Positions 47,591-59,215 of a DNA stretch of 64,000 nt are shown piece by piece. A model generated the notes under the pieces. That model did not search any database. It saw only the letters and a list, made by a program, of their open reading frames with translations, and was not told the DNA's origin. The stretch lies in assembly GCA_004009845.1 (NCBI GenBank), contig RMBW01000050.1:124001-188000 (forward strand), read 5' to 3'. The stretch's first letter is position 1, and every line of letters begins with the position of its first letter. The DNA comes from Davidsoniella eucalypti (lineage: Eukaryota; Ascomycota; Sordariomycetes; Microascales; Ceratocystidaceae). The translations under genes were made by a program, and so were the position numbers.

Positions 47591-50500
47591 GCAGAAGCGT
47601 GGAGGCCGTGTGCACAGCTGCAGCTGCAGTTACGGCTGCGGCAAAGACGGGGTTGAAGATTTGTTGATGAAGTGAGGTTGGGATTGTTGTGTTGTGTAGC
47701 GATAAGATGAAGAAGAACACAGGGAGCTCTATAGCTGCAACCACCCCCCCAGAAAAAAAGAAGTGGGTTCTAGTGCAAGTTGTGTGCCAGTTTTGAAGGC
47801 GGTGGGACAGGCAACGAGGCCCTCTTATAAGCAAAAAAACGATAGAGGCAATGGAGGCAGAAGAAGCAACGGCGGCAGAAATCTGCAGCGGCAAGTGCGT
47901 AGTGCAGCAGCTGGACACCAGACGAAATCAGGCTGACGGTTAGTTCAGCCTGCTAGTCAATGGCCAGTCGATGTGATTGCAGCCGTAGCAAATCAACCCA
48001 GCACCCAAGGTCAGGCTTGTTCGGCCGCACGACAGTTGTCGCTGCTAGTGCGAGCTGATGCCAGGGCGACCCGACGGCGAGAGAGGCCGAGTAGGGGAGC
48101 AGGCAGGGAATGAGAGAGCCTCTGGAACGATTGGGCGGCGAGGCAGAAGCAGAAGCAGCGCCGACGAGCTGGTGCGCGACAGAAAGAAAAGAGGAGGGAG
48201 GAAAAGAAGGACGCTGGTCAGCAGGGAAGGGATGGCCACGGCCATATATGAATGAAGAGCGGTGCAGAGGAAAATGAGAGAAGGAAGCAGGCAAGAAGGC
48301 GGAGGTGCTATGATCGAGCCAAGTGCAATTTATCCCTATGTTTTTTTCTGTTCTTATTGTTTCTTTTTTCGTTTCTTTTTCTTCCTTGTTTCCTCCTGCC
48401 GGCTTTCGTTTCTTTTCCTCCTTCTCCTCTCCTTTCTTGTTCTGCTTTTATTCTGCTTCGTCGACTATAAGATCCCTCGATTTTACGCTACGGCTAATTT
48501 GAATTATTGATTAGTCAATCCAGACAGCGTCGCCTCGTCCCGATGGAGGCAAAAATACAGAGACCAAACTTCAGCGCAACCACCCCTCTCTGACTTATTT
48601 CCCAGCCTAGTAGGAAGTTTGGGAAGTACTCCGTTTATGGCAGTTGCAGCTTCTGTTGCCATGAATCCATAAATCCATAAATCCGTAAATTCAGAAGCCC
48701 CGCCAAGCAAATGGAAAAGAACCCACCTAAATAATCAGCGCTAAATTTCCTGTCGATACTGCAACTACTGTATCTAGCGACGTGACAGCAGCCAAAGAAA
48801 GACACATCGTGATGCCGTCTCTCAATGGTGCGAAAAGCCCGCCGTTGCACAGAAAGACAAACAGAACTACAGGCAAACGACCTGTGACCAGGCCTAGGGT
48901 CGGCAATATGGCCGGTGTCTTGCTTGGAAATCTCACACTGCGATAGAACTGAGAATAAAACTGTAATATTGGGGCGGGGCACCATGCCTAGAAATTGATA
49001 GACAAGCCTGAACTGAACTGACCGCGAGACTCCTTGGTTTTGACTGCTTCTTCTCCGGTTTCCGGGTTAGATAGAACCCGCTCAAATCCATGTGGTCAAG
49101 GGTCTAGTTTCTCCTCCTACGGACGAAGTCTTAGGCCAACAGATCTAACCAAGCCAAGGGGCACTAACCAACAACTCAGTGACAGAGGGCGTGGCTACTA
49201 CTGTTTCTGCCAGCACCTTTTGTCCGTCAGCCTCAGCGTAACACGACATGGCCAACGGCAATAGAACAGGGTTTTGAAGAAATGGGTGGCCACGCTGATA
49301 TCGTCTCATGACAGCATACAGCGATAGCCTACCTACATGTGTACAATACGTAGATAGATAAATACACATATATGCATAGCAACATAGACCGGGCCGTTAT
49401 AATATGCAAGTAGGAGCAGAGTTTGAAATCAATACAAAAAGGCCGCAAACAACCGAATCGGTCATCCGTTATAAGATCTGAATTTAAAAGCCAGATCTTC
49501 ACATCATGTTGTTCCTAACGGAAGCATAGTTTGCTGGCTGTCAGATCAACCTCGATGGGCGGCCCAAGGCCTCGGGTCTTGCCTAGCCAGCAAAATGCTT
49601 GGGCCATACATACTTTAGTACCACGACTAATATTACAAAATCATTACCACATAGCCTATAGGGCTAGCTAGATCTCTCCTTTGACCAGCCTAATTGTAAC
49701 TAATTTTTTTCCCTCACTCATTGACCAAGACGCGAAAGGAAGGGGGAAAAATGGCGCAGATAGATAGAGCTAGGAAAGCCACGAAGCAATCCAAAGAAAA
49801 CAAACCCCGGAAACCAAGTGATTTTCATTCTTGCCCAACAGCAGAAGGGGGAGAGTCGGAGAACTAACAGAGAACGACAAAGTCATTGCAGAAAAAGGAA
49901 TGGCCTGTGATGCAATAGCGCATGCAGAATTTCCACTTGCATATATCACGCACTGCTGGCATATAATTGTTTTAATAGATACATGTAAGATTTTTAAATA
50001 TTTATTGAGTTCCCACTAATATCAACAAGGAGAACAAAAGGGAAAACAAAGAGACAACGCAAGATTCCCTCCCAAGGGGTCTTTGATACACCTGCAAGTT
50101 GCTGCTCGTCATCTCATCCGACGTTTTTCACCCTGCTGCACTTTTCGTGGGATGTTTGCTTGGGCGGATATCTGGTGTGCTGTGAGAATCTGTCTTTAGG
50201 CCCCATGAGAAGCTACAAAGCCGGTATCGGGTTGTGCTGTTTGCCGGTCTTATTTTCTAACTGGCAGTATGTTTTACTTGGGCAACTACGTATCTTCTTA
50301 TTATTGGAACTTTGATGGAGGACAGCAAAGTCAGCAAAGGTTGTGAAACGTCGACAAGCCTAGTTTCCTTTCTCTCTTTTTCCCTGATATGTTCGATTCG
50401 AAGTTTAGGCAGGTTGGTCGGGCGACAACTGATGTCATTGTGCTCCAGTAACAGCTAAAGCGACACCATGTTCATGAACAGTTCATCATTATATAGCGAG

Positions 50501-53500
50501 TAGAAGAGAATCCGACAGAGCAGAAATCCTAGTGCCTTCTTCGTACTGTAGGATGCGCCAAAAGTCAGCTGTTCATATTCAGCAAGCGCAGTTGTGATTT
50601 GTACAATGACAGCCTTTTTGTCTCTTCTGTTTCAATAGCTGTCATCACATCATGCTTTTTTATGAGATTACATTTGCTAAAAAAGTAAGCTCTGGGCCGC
50701 TTTTTTTTCTCTCTTTATGCCAGCCCTTGAAAATCACCATCAACTATAGGCAAAATACGCTAGAAAAAAAGATATAGCGGAACAATCAATATACGGTCTC
50801 ATATATGCGATCTGTCATTCCTATGGCGGCCCTTTTTTCTCCATCAACTCCTCTTTCTTAACGACCAATATTCCTGCTTGCGCCTTATTTTCATGGCAAG
50901 AAGAAAATCATAAGCAGAAAAGGCAGACACAACCCAAAAAAACCCCAAGTAATGCCCAAGAAACTCAATATAATACAATAAAAGGACCGTACAGGCGGAT
51001 CAACGATATGCACTGACCGTCATATACCTTTCTGCTTTTACAGTAATTACCACAGAAAACCCCAGGTCAAAGAGGCTGGCAAATTTGTGGTTGCGCTAGC
51101 TTGGGCCTAAAAGCAATAAAAGTGGACCACTTGTTACACAACATGGCACCAAGTAACATCTGATGCATCTGATGCAGGATGCTGCGCAAGCAGGAGCCAT
51201 CCAGAGCGCAAGTAACGCCCGTTCAAGGTAAGAGTCCCAATCTGGGTTTTCTCCTAGACAGTCACGGAATCGTAAAGAACTATGACCGCAGTCTTGAGTG
51301 ATATGGAGTTGCTCGGATTTCCTTTCCTCACGTCTTTACGAGCAGAAAGGAAAAAGACAGACGATATTGTATTCTGTCATCTGATATTAAACGTCTGTAT
51401 CTAAGCTATCTTCCCGGTTAGGCAAGTAGCATCGCCGATCCAAAGTGAGAGACGGTAAACATAAACCACTTCTAGGCTGGAATTGAGGGGGTTACTCCAA
51501 CTCTGTCTCTCAATCTGGCACATAACACCCACTATGTTAACCCTAATGTGCTCATGATAGTATAACCCTGTAGCTTCTATAATCCAGAAGTGAATATATG
51601 ACTGTATTGTTAAGATTGTTTCAAATATCAACCCAACACAAAACGGTTGGTACTGTTAGGTAATTAGTATATACTTACCCGCTCATGAAACTGTATGGAA
51701 TCGCCATACTAGTTGGCTTCCACTAGCTTCACATCATATAACTCCGGTGCAATAGGAATCGACGAACCGTGCCGCTGCGTATCTGACTTCTACAACCTTT
51801 TTTCGGTTTTGCCTCCCATTGTTTCCATATGCAACAAAGAATCCCTCGGAAGAAAAGAAAAAGATTGGAAAAAAGAGAACCCTATCATTTCAAATCGCAC
51901 CGCGTAGCGGGAGAGTCTCGGCAGCGCCATTTCGCTTGCTGTTAAAGCAAAGCCCAACACGGCAAGAGCTACCATGTTGGTTGGAGAGCAAGATAAGGTA
52001 TCGAGCCGTAGTAGGAATAAAACGGAGTTCATGACAAAGTAGATACATATGTAGACGTAAAGAAAGAGAGAGAGACTGGGAGTACGAAAAGCCCGACATA
52101 TAAGCGTGTAATAAGCCTAGTACATGTCGAGCCATATGACCTGGAGGAGTCATGGTGGCTTATCCGTCTCTCTGAGACTACCAATGATGCAACCAATTGC
52201 CCATACTTAAAACGCAGCCGCCACTGATCTCGCCTAAGCACCCCGAGGTAACAATACAAATAGAATAATCGAGGAGTGGACTGCTTGGGCTGCACGCACG
52301 TCCTGAAAGTATAGATTCGATAAGATCGATGGCCAGCTGTTGTCCGGCACAGCTATAGTGACTTTGCGGTCACGAATTCTATGCATCTTAATACACTAAT
52401 ATCTGGGCCTATAATCTGTGACACCGTTTCACGGGACAACGAAACCTAACCTCGGCTCCCTTTTCATATGAATAGACAACTTGGAATTAAACGAAATAGA
52501 ACAATCTGTAATGGCCCAGCGAGCATTCTCAGCTAATAGATAGTGTAATACCAATCCTTTATTTCTTTCTATCCGATATGCTCTTAACCTAGGTGGCCAA
52601 CACTAATACCTAGCCTAATAGACGGTCATCCTCTCCGCCTCAACGAAAGCCACACAACGATTCAAGGATGAGTCTTTTTTTGTTCCACGACGGAACGCAT
52701 AGGGAGACCAATATGAAACGGCAAAGAATACATCAAGGAACCGTCGTCATACCAAACACGGCCGAGAGTTGAGCCGGAGAGTCAATTAAGCTTCCTATTT
52801 GGGATACCGATAAAGGAATACAATAGGACGATGACAAAAACAAAGGTCACACAAAGCTTATCTAGAACACCTCCCCCATCGTCTCAATTTTCCTCGTTCT
52901 CCTCTCCCCTCGGAAAGGGTTCTCATAGGCTCTTGGCGATAATAGAAGGAAACGATAGGCCATAGAGATCTAACAAAAAATAATAAGGAAGAAAGTGGTC
53001 GTACATAGCCTGCGTTGACCGAGATTAGCTGTGACGCTTTCACGGACATCCCAATACTTCATCTTATTACCGATGATATAGCATCACGTAGTATAGAAGG
53101 AAGCTGGATACTAGTAGCGTCATATCGGAGTGTCGGTTCGGACTGAAAATAAAGGTAATAGTCAAGTAGACGTTAGTTGTTATATTCCTTGCAGCCTAAT
53201 AATGCCTTCTGAAAAGAAAAAGAAAAAGAAAAAAAAAACATAAAACATGGATGGAATTATGAAGATGACAATCGGCTACAATAAAACAAGCTGAGAAACT
53301 AATGCCCTCGACAACAGCTTCACGTTTAGAATTCCACGGCCAAAGGCTAGTGTCTTGATTTCGTCTTTAACTCATGCCATGATGAGTAGGAGAGACAAAG
53401 TCCTTATTTCTTTAGTTCATTCTTGTGCCTCAAAGCCTAAGATGCCAACCGCCTAGTCAGCTGTGTTGATAGTGTTTCCCATATATAACAGTACATATAA

Positions 53501-53981
53501 GGTCGCTTTATCTAGGTATACGAGAGAGTTATATATGATATTCCCATATGAATAGCCTTAACTACTTAGCATATACTGTCATCTACCTATAAGATACATG
53601 TGGAAAGTGTATAAGGTGAAGCCATTAGGAAAATGCAGGTCGATATACGGCTCGATCTTAAGTACTCATGAATATGAAATGATTTTTTTTCGTTGTGACA
53701 GGTGATTAGTGGGTATGAAAATAGGAAAGAAAAAAACCAAAGAAAATAAGTCCAACCTTATAAGAAACCCAACTATGTATACATATCATTGACGTTTGTC
53801 TTGGAGTCGAGCTTCATATAATAGCATTCTTAACTATCAGGGTCTGAAAGGAATACAAGTGTAAATATGGACTGTACCAGGCATCAATTACCCCGCTTTT
53901 AATTGATCTGCGGTTTAGTTGCTATTCATTAAGGGTTTAGCTGCCGGGTGTCAACATTAACCCTTGATCTCAGAACGCGTC

Positions 53982-54002
53982 AAGACCCTTAAAAAGGGTC
54001 TT
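53982..54002. repeat. Perfect 9-bp hairpin, AAGACCCTT/AAGGGTCTT
   Basis: The arms 53982-53990 and 53994-54002 are exact reverse complements around a 3-base AAA loop. An AAGGGTTT/TTAACCCTT pair lies about 50 bases earlier, so four AGGGT motifs in alternating orientation occur within 80 bases, some 200 bases before the CENP-I start. They could be paired binding sites in its promoter. Confidence 0.65.
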
Positions 54003-54195
54003 TAAGATCACGAGAAGTAGAGAAGAAGCAAATCTCATGTAATAGAACGAGAAATGATGGGTAAATTCCATAAATTTGCAGATATATGAAAAATAATCAC
54101 AGTATATCACTGGCTTTAGATTCTGTGTAACTAGATATAGGATAAAAGAAACAATCACCAGGCTACGTTATAACCGTCTCTACACCGGCGTTTAG

Positions 54196-56773
54196 ATGGT
54201 GTCGCATGCCGACGATATCCGCACCGAGCTTCGTGGGCTCATTGACGACGTCATCCACGGTAAAGCGACATAGTCTCTCTGGCTTACAGACAAGGCTCAT
54301 TATGGTTACATTGTCGACTAACTTCCTAATCTCACAGCATCCAAGCTCCCTGCGCGTCAGCGAGGCACGTCGATCCGTCCGACGGTCGACACGATTGCCG
54401 GCACTGCCTACGAACATGGCCTAGATGCCGACCATCTAGAAGAGCTGGTCGATCTAGTAACGCAAAAGAACCACCTAGATCAAGCGTCTCTAGGAGCTCT
54501 AGCACGTAATCTGTTCCCGGCCGGCACGGTAGCGCCCGGCGTCGTTATCAAGGCTATCGCGGCCCTCGGCCATGGAGAGTTACGACCGGCGTTTCCTATC
54601 CAGGCATTAATCCTCAAATGGCTGATTATAATACACCATGTGCTGGAACAGCCAGAGGTCTTGAGCCGTGCGTATGCAGTGCTGTTTAACTTGCTGGATA
54701 CATCGGCTATCAGGTTGGTCTTTATGGGAGCCGGATGTAAGATCAGGACTGACCAAGATGTTTAGATCACAACTATGCCACTTGCTCGCTGTTATAACGC
54801 GGCGAAAACACGTGCGGCCTTTTCGTATTCAGTACATGTACGACCTTCCTGAACTGGGCCAACCATAACACTATGACGTCGTGTACAGCGGAGGAGACTA
54901 AAGCTAACCTTGCACTTCTCTAGAATGGATCTCTCGCTGCGTGTAGGTAGTGACCCATCCATCATCGGCCTTCTCCGTGTCTACAAAGACTACTATCCCG
55001 AAATCATCGTTGGTGAAGCTATTCGTGGCCGCGCCTCGGCTTTCAAGCATCCAGATCCAGCCTGGCGAGCACGTCTCGATGAGATCCAGGAACTGCGTTC
55101 TCGAGCTATCAGTGAGCAAGACAGTGCGGGCACAGTTAGCGGATTCCGCTCTCGAAGGCTTGTCGGAAGTAGCGGTGGAAGCAGCCAGAGAAGCGCATTT
55201 CCAAAGCTTCATACATCACATGCTACAGAGGTAAGAACAAGACCATATGGAACAACGCACCATGTATATGAAGCCCGAGTCTCGGCTTGCTAATCTAGTC
55301 TTCTTAGAATTCCGTCACGTTGGATGAAATTGACGGCGTTGCCCGCTTTGTTCAGAACTTGGAGAAGATCGAGTTGCCAGACCAACTAGTTGCTGTAGTC
55401 TCAGATCCGCTCCTACAAAAGCTAGTGCAGCTACGACCAGAACGAGCGGCGTTGCGCCGAGTCACAAACTGGATCAACTCGTTGGTTCAAGATATCCAAG
55501 ACGAGCCGAATAATGCCAAGATCTTGGATGATATGATGCAAGTTCTAAGCGACTATGTGAGCCAGACCAAGGTCAGTAGTAGCATTCGTTTCTTCGGGCT
55601 CTTGTACGGCTGAGGACTGATCTTAACTATGTATAGCATATGCCGCCTGTTATCCTAGGTTTCTTCACGGAGTATCTTCGGTCTGGCTGGAACGGCGTCG
55701 ATAGTCGCAATGATATCCTCCGAATTCTCTCGTGGACGCCGCTCTCTAGATGGGAAGGTTGGTAGCCTCAGGTCTAACCCGCACATTTGTTGCACGATTA
55801 CCATTGCTCACATTTCCTTCTAGATCTGTACCAGTCTCTGTTTACTAGCCTAGAAGCCCGCATCATCACACCAGATCAGCCTCTTTCCCAGGCAACGCTT
55901 CTTCACTTTTATACTGCCCTGCTGCGCAACTGGTCCAGTGCCTTCTTAGCCGACAAGAAGCCATCTATCGCCAAGTCAAACAGCATCTCAGTCCTAGTTT
56001 CCCACTGTAACACGCTATGTGCCAGTCTCTCGCAGACACAGCCGTCTGTGGCCGCCTACCTAGCCATTCTCGACTTCATCGAGCAAGGCGCTGCCTGTCT
56101 ATGGATCCCAGGCCTCAAAGATAATATCCGCATGGCCGTGCCTACTCGCAGTCTCGTTTTCACGCTCATGTTCAGCCATTCAACTGCCGTGCTAGCACGC
56201 ATGTGCATGGTTCTTTGCACCTTCAAGCAATCTCTGGAGCAGGTTATCCATGTGCCACAGCGCAGTACGCAGTTGATCGACCACAGCACCTATGATCAGC
56301 CTAGTGTGAGCCTGTTCAACGGTTATCTGATAGACGTCATCAACTGTATTTGGCGTCTACGTGCCTTCTCTCGCGACGATGCTATAGCGCAAGGTTGTGG
56401 ACTACCGCCGGACCTAGTGCGAAGTCTAGATGAATATGTACGTTCCATCGACGCCACTATCAGCATCTCTATGTCCTTTGGTTTTTCCATGTCCCCTGCG
56501 CTTTCCGGTACGTCCATTGCCGCATTCCGTCAGATCGAGGAACGTCTGTTACAGGAAGATCCCGATGCTGTGGTGCGTCGCCATCCGGGTCCTGTGACGG
56601 CTCAGTCTCTGGCAAAGCTGGCGTCACAGGGCGGCGTGGTGATGACATATCAGGAGTATCGGGTCAAGGTGCTCAAGTATATGGACGAGATTGGACTAGT
56701 TGGTGTTCCGGAGTTGATGCGTAACACTATGAAACTCTTGATAACGCCGCGTAAGCAGAGTTCACAAAAATAA
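54196..56773 (+). CDS. MIS6: Inner kinetochore protein CENP-I (Mis6/Ctf3)
   Basis: Seven exons (54196-54259, 54338-54713, 54766-54831, 54924-55230, 55308-55571, 55637-55757, 55824-56773) join in frame to 715 residues. All six introns are short (52-92 nt), with acceptors such as CTCACAG and TTCTTAG. The middle is diagnostic of the family: ARNLFPAGTVAPGVVIKA, LSRAYAVLFNLLDTSAIR, HLLAVITRRKHVRPFRIQ, and GLLRVYKDYYPEIIVG followed by FKHPDPAWRARLDEIQ. The remainder is helical HEAT-like sequence, including LLQKLVQLRP and SLTLHFYTALLRNW-like helices. CENP-I is part of the constitutive centromere-associated network and supports CENP-A chromatin. The gene ends 153 bases from the convergent QTRT2 gene. 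It is the most intron-rich gene in the window, and its start is the first ATG giving a consistent frame. Confidence 0.92.
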
Positions 56774-56926
56774 ATCGCGGTATATGTTCTTCTGCATTTG
56801 CTTTTATTTCGCTCTTTCTTTGGATCCCTGATAGGGTATAATGCAAGATATCCCTGATCGCTCTTCTATTTATCATATAAGTCTATCCATACCATCCATG
56901 TCTACCATCCTGTCTATGTCCCGTAT

Positions 56927-58526
56927 CTAGCTCTGCTCTGTTTTCTGTTTCTTCGCTGCGTTTTCCTCTGGTGGGGTGTCACCACCGGCAACAACACTGT
57001 TCTTCTTTGTAGCCTCCGCTTCAGCAGACTCATTCTTCAGCTTCACAGGCGATTTGGATCGTAAACGCTCTTGGTTTAGACTCTCCCACGCTGGAGCATT
57101 GGCCTTTAGCTGATGAGCCTCCGCCTTGAAGTGATAGCCACGTGCTCGTGGACGTTCACCCGTACCATGAGGCAAGACCGAATCATAGGTAGCCAAAAAG
57201 CGCGCCTTTTGCTGCTCGAAAGTTCCATTAGCAAGTGCTATACGCACATCAGCCATAAACTCTGAGAATACGTGGTAGTTGTGAATCTGCAGTAATGCCC
57301 AGCCAAGCATTTCCTTGGCGTTGAGTAAGTGGTGTACAAAGGCACGGTGGTGCTTTGTGCAGGCATAGCATGAGCAGCCTTCCATGAATGGAGACAGTAA
57401 AGCCTGGTTTGATAGATCCCACATATCGGTACCACTAGGTAATAGAGAGGAAGTATCGACATTAGCGTTTGCTGGAGCCTCCTTTGATGACTCCGTGGCT
57501 GTGGGAAGGCGGAAGGTTAGGCATACTCCAGAGTCAGATGTAGAATTCAAGAATGAAGTAGTCACTAGATCGATGCCCACAGAGATTGCCCTGAGAACAT
57601 CGTGTGGCGTCTGGGGTGTTTCAAGAGCTAGGCGTGGGAGCTCTGAAAGCGGCTTGTACGACTCAGTCTCCAGATCTAAAAGCAACTTTGAGTCATAAAT
57701 TGCAAGGCCATCCAACTCTGCGGCGCGGCTAGTCACATGTTCGATATACTCCCATTGCATGGGCAGCGGAGACGTCAAAAGCGGCGCAAATATGGCAATC
57801 TTCCTCTCGGCTGATGTATTGGACTGCGGCAAGCCCTCTAAGAAAGTATCCAGCCATGCTTCGGTGCGGTATGCCATACGACGTACACGCTTTGCTGATG
57901 ACGAAGTTCCAGGGAGCGAAAGGTCAGCAAGTGGCACAGCAATATCGGGCTGTAACGTCGATACATGGTTAGGGTAGTCGGCAGCAGTTTCTTGAGTGAA
58001 GCCTGTTGAGGTAAACACAGTCACATGCTTCTCAGTATTTCCCAGAGGGGCGGGTACTTGTGGCACTCGGCGTGCTGCAAGAATAGTGATTATAGGCTCT
58101 GGTGTAGCAGTAAATATCCGCAAAGCTCCCTGAGGGCTGGCTGGAGTAGCATATATAGGTGGCTGCTTGCGCTCAATGACTATATAGTTTGTTAGTTCAG
58201 AACTAGCTTATATTTGGCATCATTGATCAAAACAACATACAATCTTCTAAAGCCATAAAGACACCGGGAATCGAAATGTGCTTGGAGAGATTGTCGTGTG
58301 TCACATGCGGCACTGTGCCACGGGAAGTCACAGCAAAGAATGCCGGTGTCTCAACAACCGGTTTTCCGGATAACGAAAGACGCCCAAGACGAGCAGCCTG
58401 GCCGGTCACAGCGCTTCCCAGAGCGGACTTAATGACACGAAACATGGTAGCCTGAGCGTTCCCGGAGGACGGAGAGGCAATGACTGACGGCGCCGAACTA
58501 GTCTCTACAGCCGAAACGACAGCCAT
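56927..58526 (-). CDS. QTRT2: Queuine tRNA-ribosyltransferase accessory subunit 2 (QTRT2)
   Basis: Two minus-strand exons (58241-58526, 56927-58179) with a 61-nt intron (donor GTATGT, acceptor ATATAG) join to 512 residues. The N-terminus has the TGT-fold start (ARLGRLSLSGKPVVETPAFFAVTSRGTVPHVTHDNL) and GVFMALEDFIE. The zinc-binding segment is CSCYACTKHHRAFVHHLLN, with cysteines at about 364, 366 and 369 and a ligand histidine shortly after, followed by LGWALLQIHNYHVF. As in known accessory subunits it would pair with the catalytic QTRT1 to exchange guanine for queuine at position 34 of GUN-anticodon tRNAs, at the mitochondrial surface. The catalytic partner is not in this window. A Lys/Glu-rich tail of about 50 residues follows the fold. 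The gene is head-to-head with the LCCL gene. Confidence 0.92.
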
Positions 58527-59215
58527 TATCTTAGACTAGATTACGGATCAATCTAGATCGACAAGAGATTCTGAAAATTGTTAGACTGGGCTCATGAGAA
58601 AGATGACGTAGAGAATACGCTTACGATGACAGAATTTCAAGTTAGCAATGGGAAATAAAACGAAAGAAAAAGTAACTCAAATCAAAACAAATCTCACGAT
58701 GGCTTCAATCTCATGGTGGGGCAGTCCGCTTCAACGCTTTTATTGTTCCGGATAGGCAACTACACCTTTGTCAAGCATTGCCAAGAGCCTCAGATTTTCC
58801 AGGGTATTGAAACCAATATTGAGTATCGTAGGGTTATACAGCCCTGAAACGGCCGCCTTAACCCTTGACAAAGCCATGCCGCACGTGACGTCATCAGGCA
58901 CTATATCAGACAAAGCTTCCCGCAGCGGCCTGTTTTCTTTTGTGTTTACATTTGCTTAGACTAGGTTACTCAACAACTTTAAGCCTTGTTTTTGAACATC
59001 CGACTACTTTCGCGGTCTCCTAGCAGAAGAGAAACAATTGTTTCCGAGCCTCGTGACTCGCTATTCCGTGTCCGGCATTCCACAATCGAGCCCTTTTTGT
59101 TAGTTAGTACAAGGCTTTAGTCTAGCATAGCTTACTAGGTCACACTTGGCCTGGGGCGTATTTCTTATCTTTTCTTATTTAATGGACGCCCTGCTCTATA
59201 TATGAGCTCTTCACA
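58527..59215. other. Divergent promoter between QTRT2 and the LCCL gene
   Basis: These 689 bases separate two genes reading outward and must serve both. They hold a composite CACGTG/TGACGTCA site at 58882-58893 and a TATATATA box at about 59197-59204, very close to the LCCL ATG. Two short upstream ATGs (59182 and 59202) precede the LCCL start but may lie before the transcript start. Confidence 0.6.
58882..58893. promoter_or_regulatory. Overlapping E-box and CRE (CACGTGACGTCA)
   Basis: CACGTG (58882-58887) overlaps by two bases the full palindromic CRE TGACGTCA (58886-58893). The first is a bHLH-type site, the second an ATF/CREB bZIP site. The location between two divergent genes makes a shared control site plausible. 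Use in vivo is inferred. Confidence 0.5.

Larger units (their letters stand above)
47402..54195. other. 6.8-kb divergent intergenic region (GNAT gene/CENP-I)
   Basis: The first 900 bases are the leader and promoter of the GNAT gene, with CAG/CA-rich near-repeats at about 47.52-47.59 kb. The rest is AT-rich without a recognisable gene. A perfect 9-bp hairpin lies at 53982-54002, just before CENP-I. Purine or pyrimidine tracts occur near 48.35 and 53.22 kb. I found no tRNA or retroelement here. Confidence 0.6.

Noticed and set aside
47235..47918. 227-codon minus-strand frame at the GNAT gene start
   Set aside because: It overlaps the GNAT coding start in another frame and its extension reads through low-complexity leader sequence; it does not resemble a GH3 barrel.
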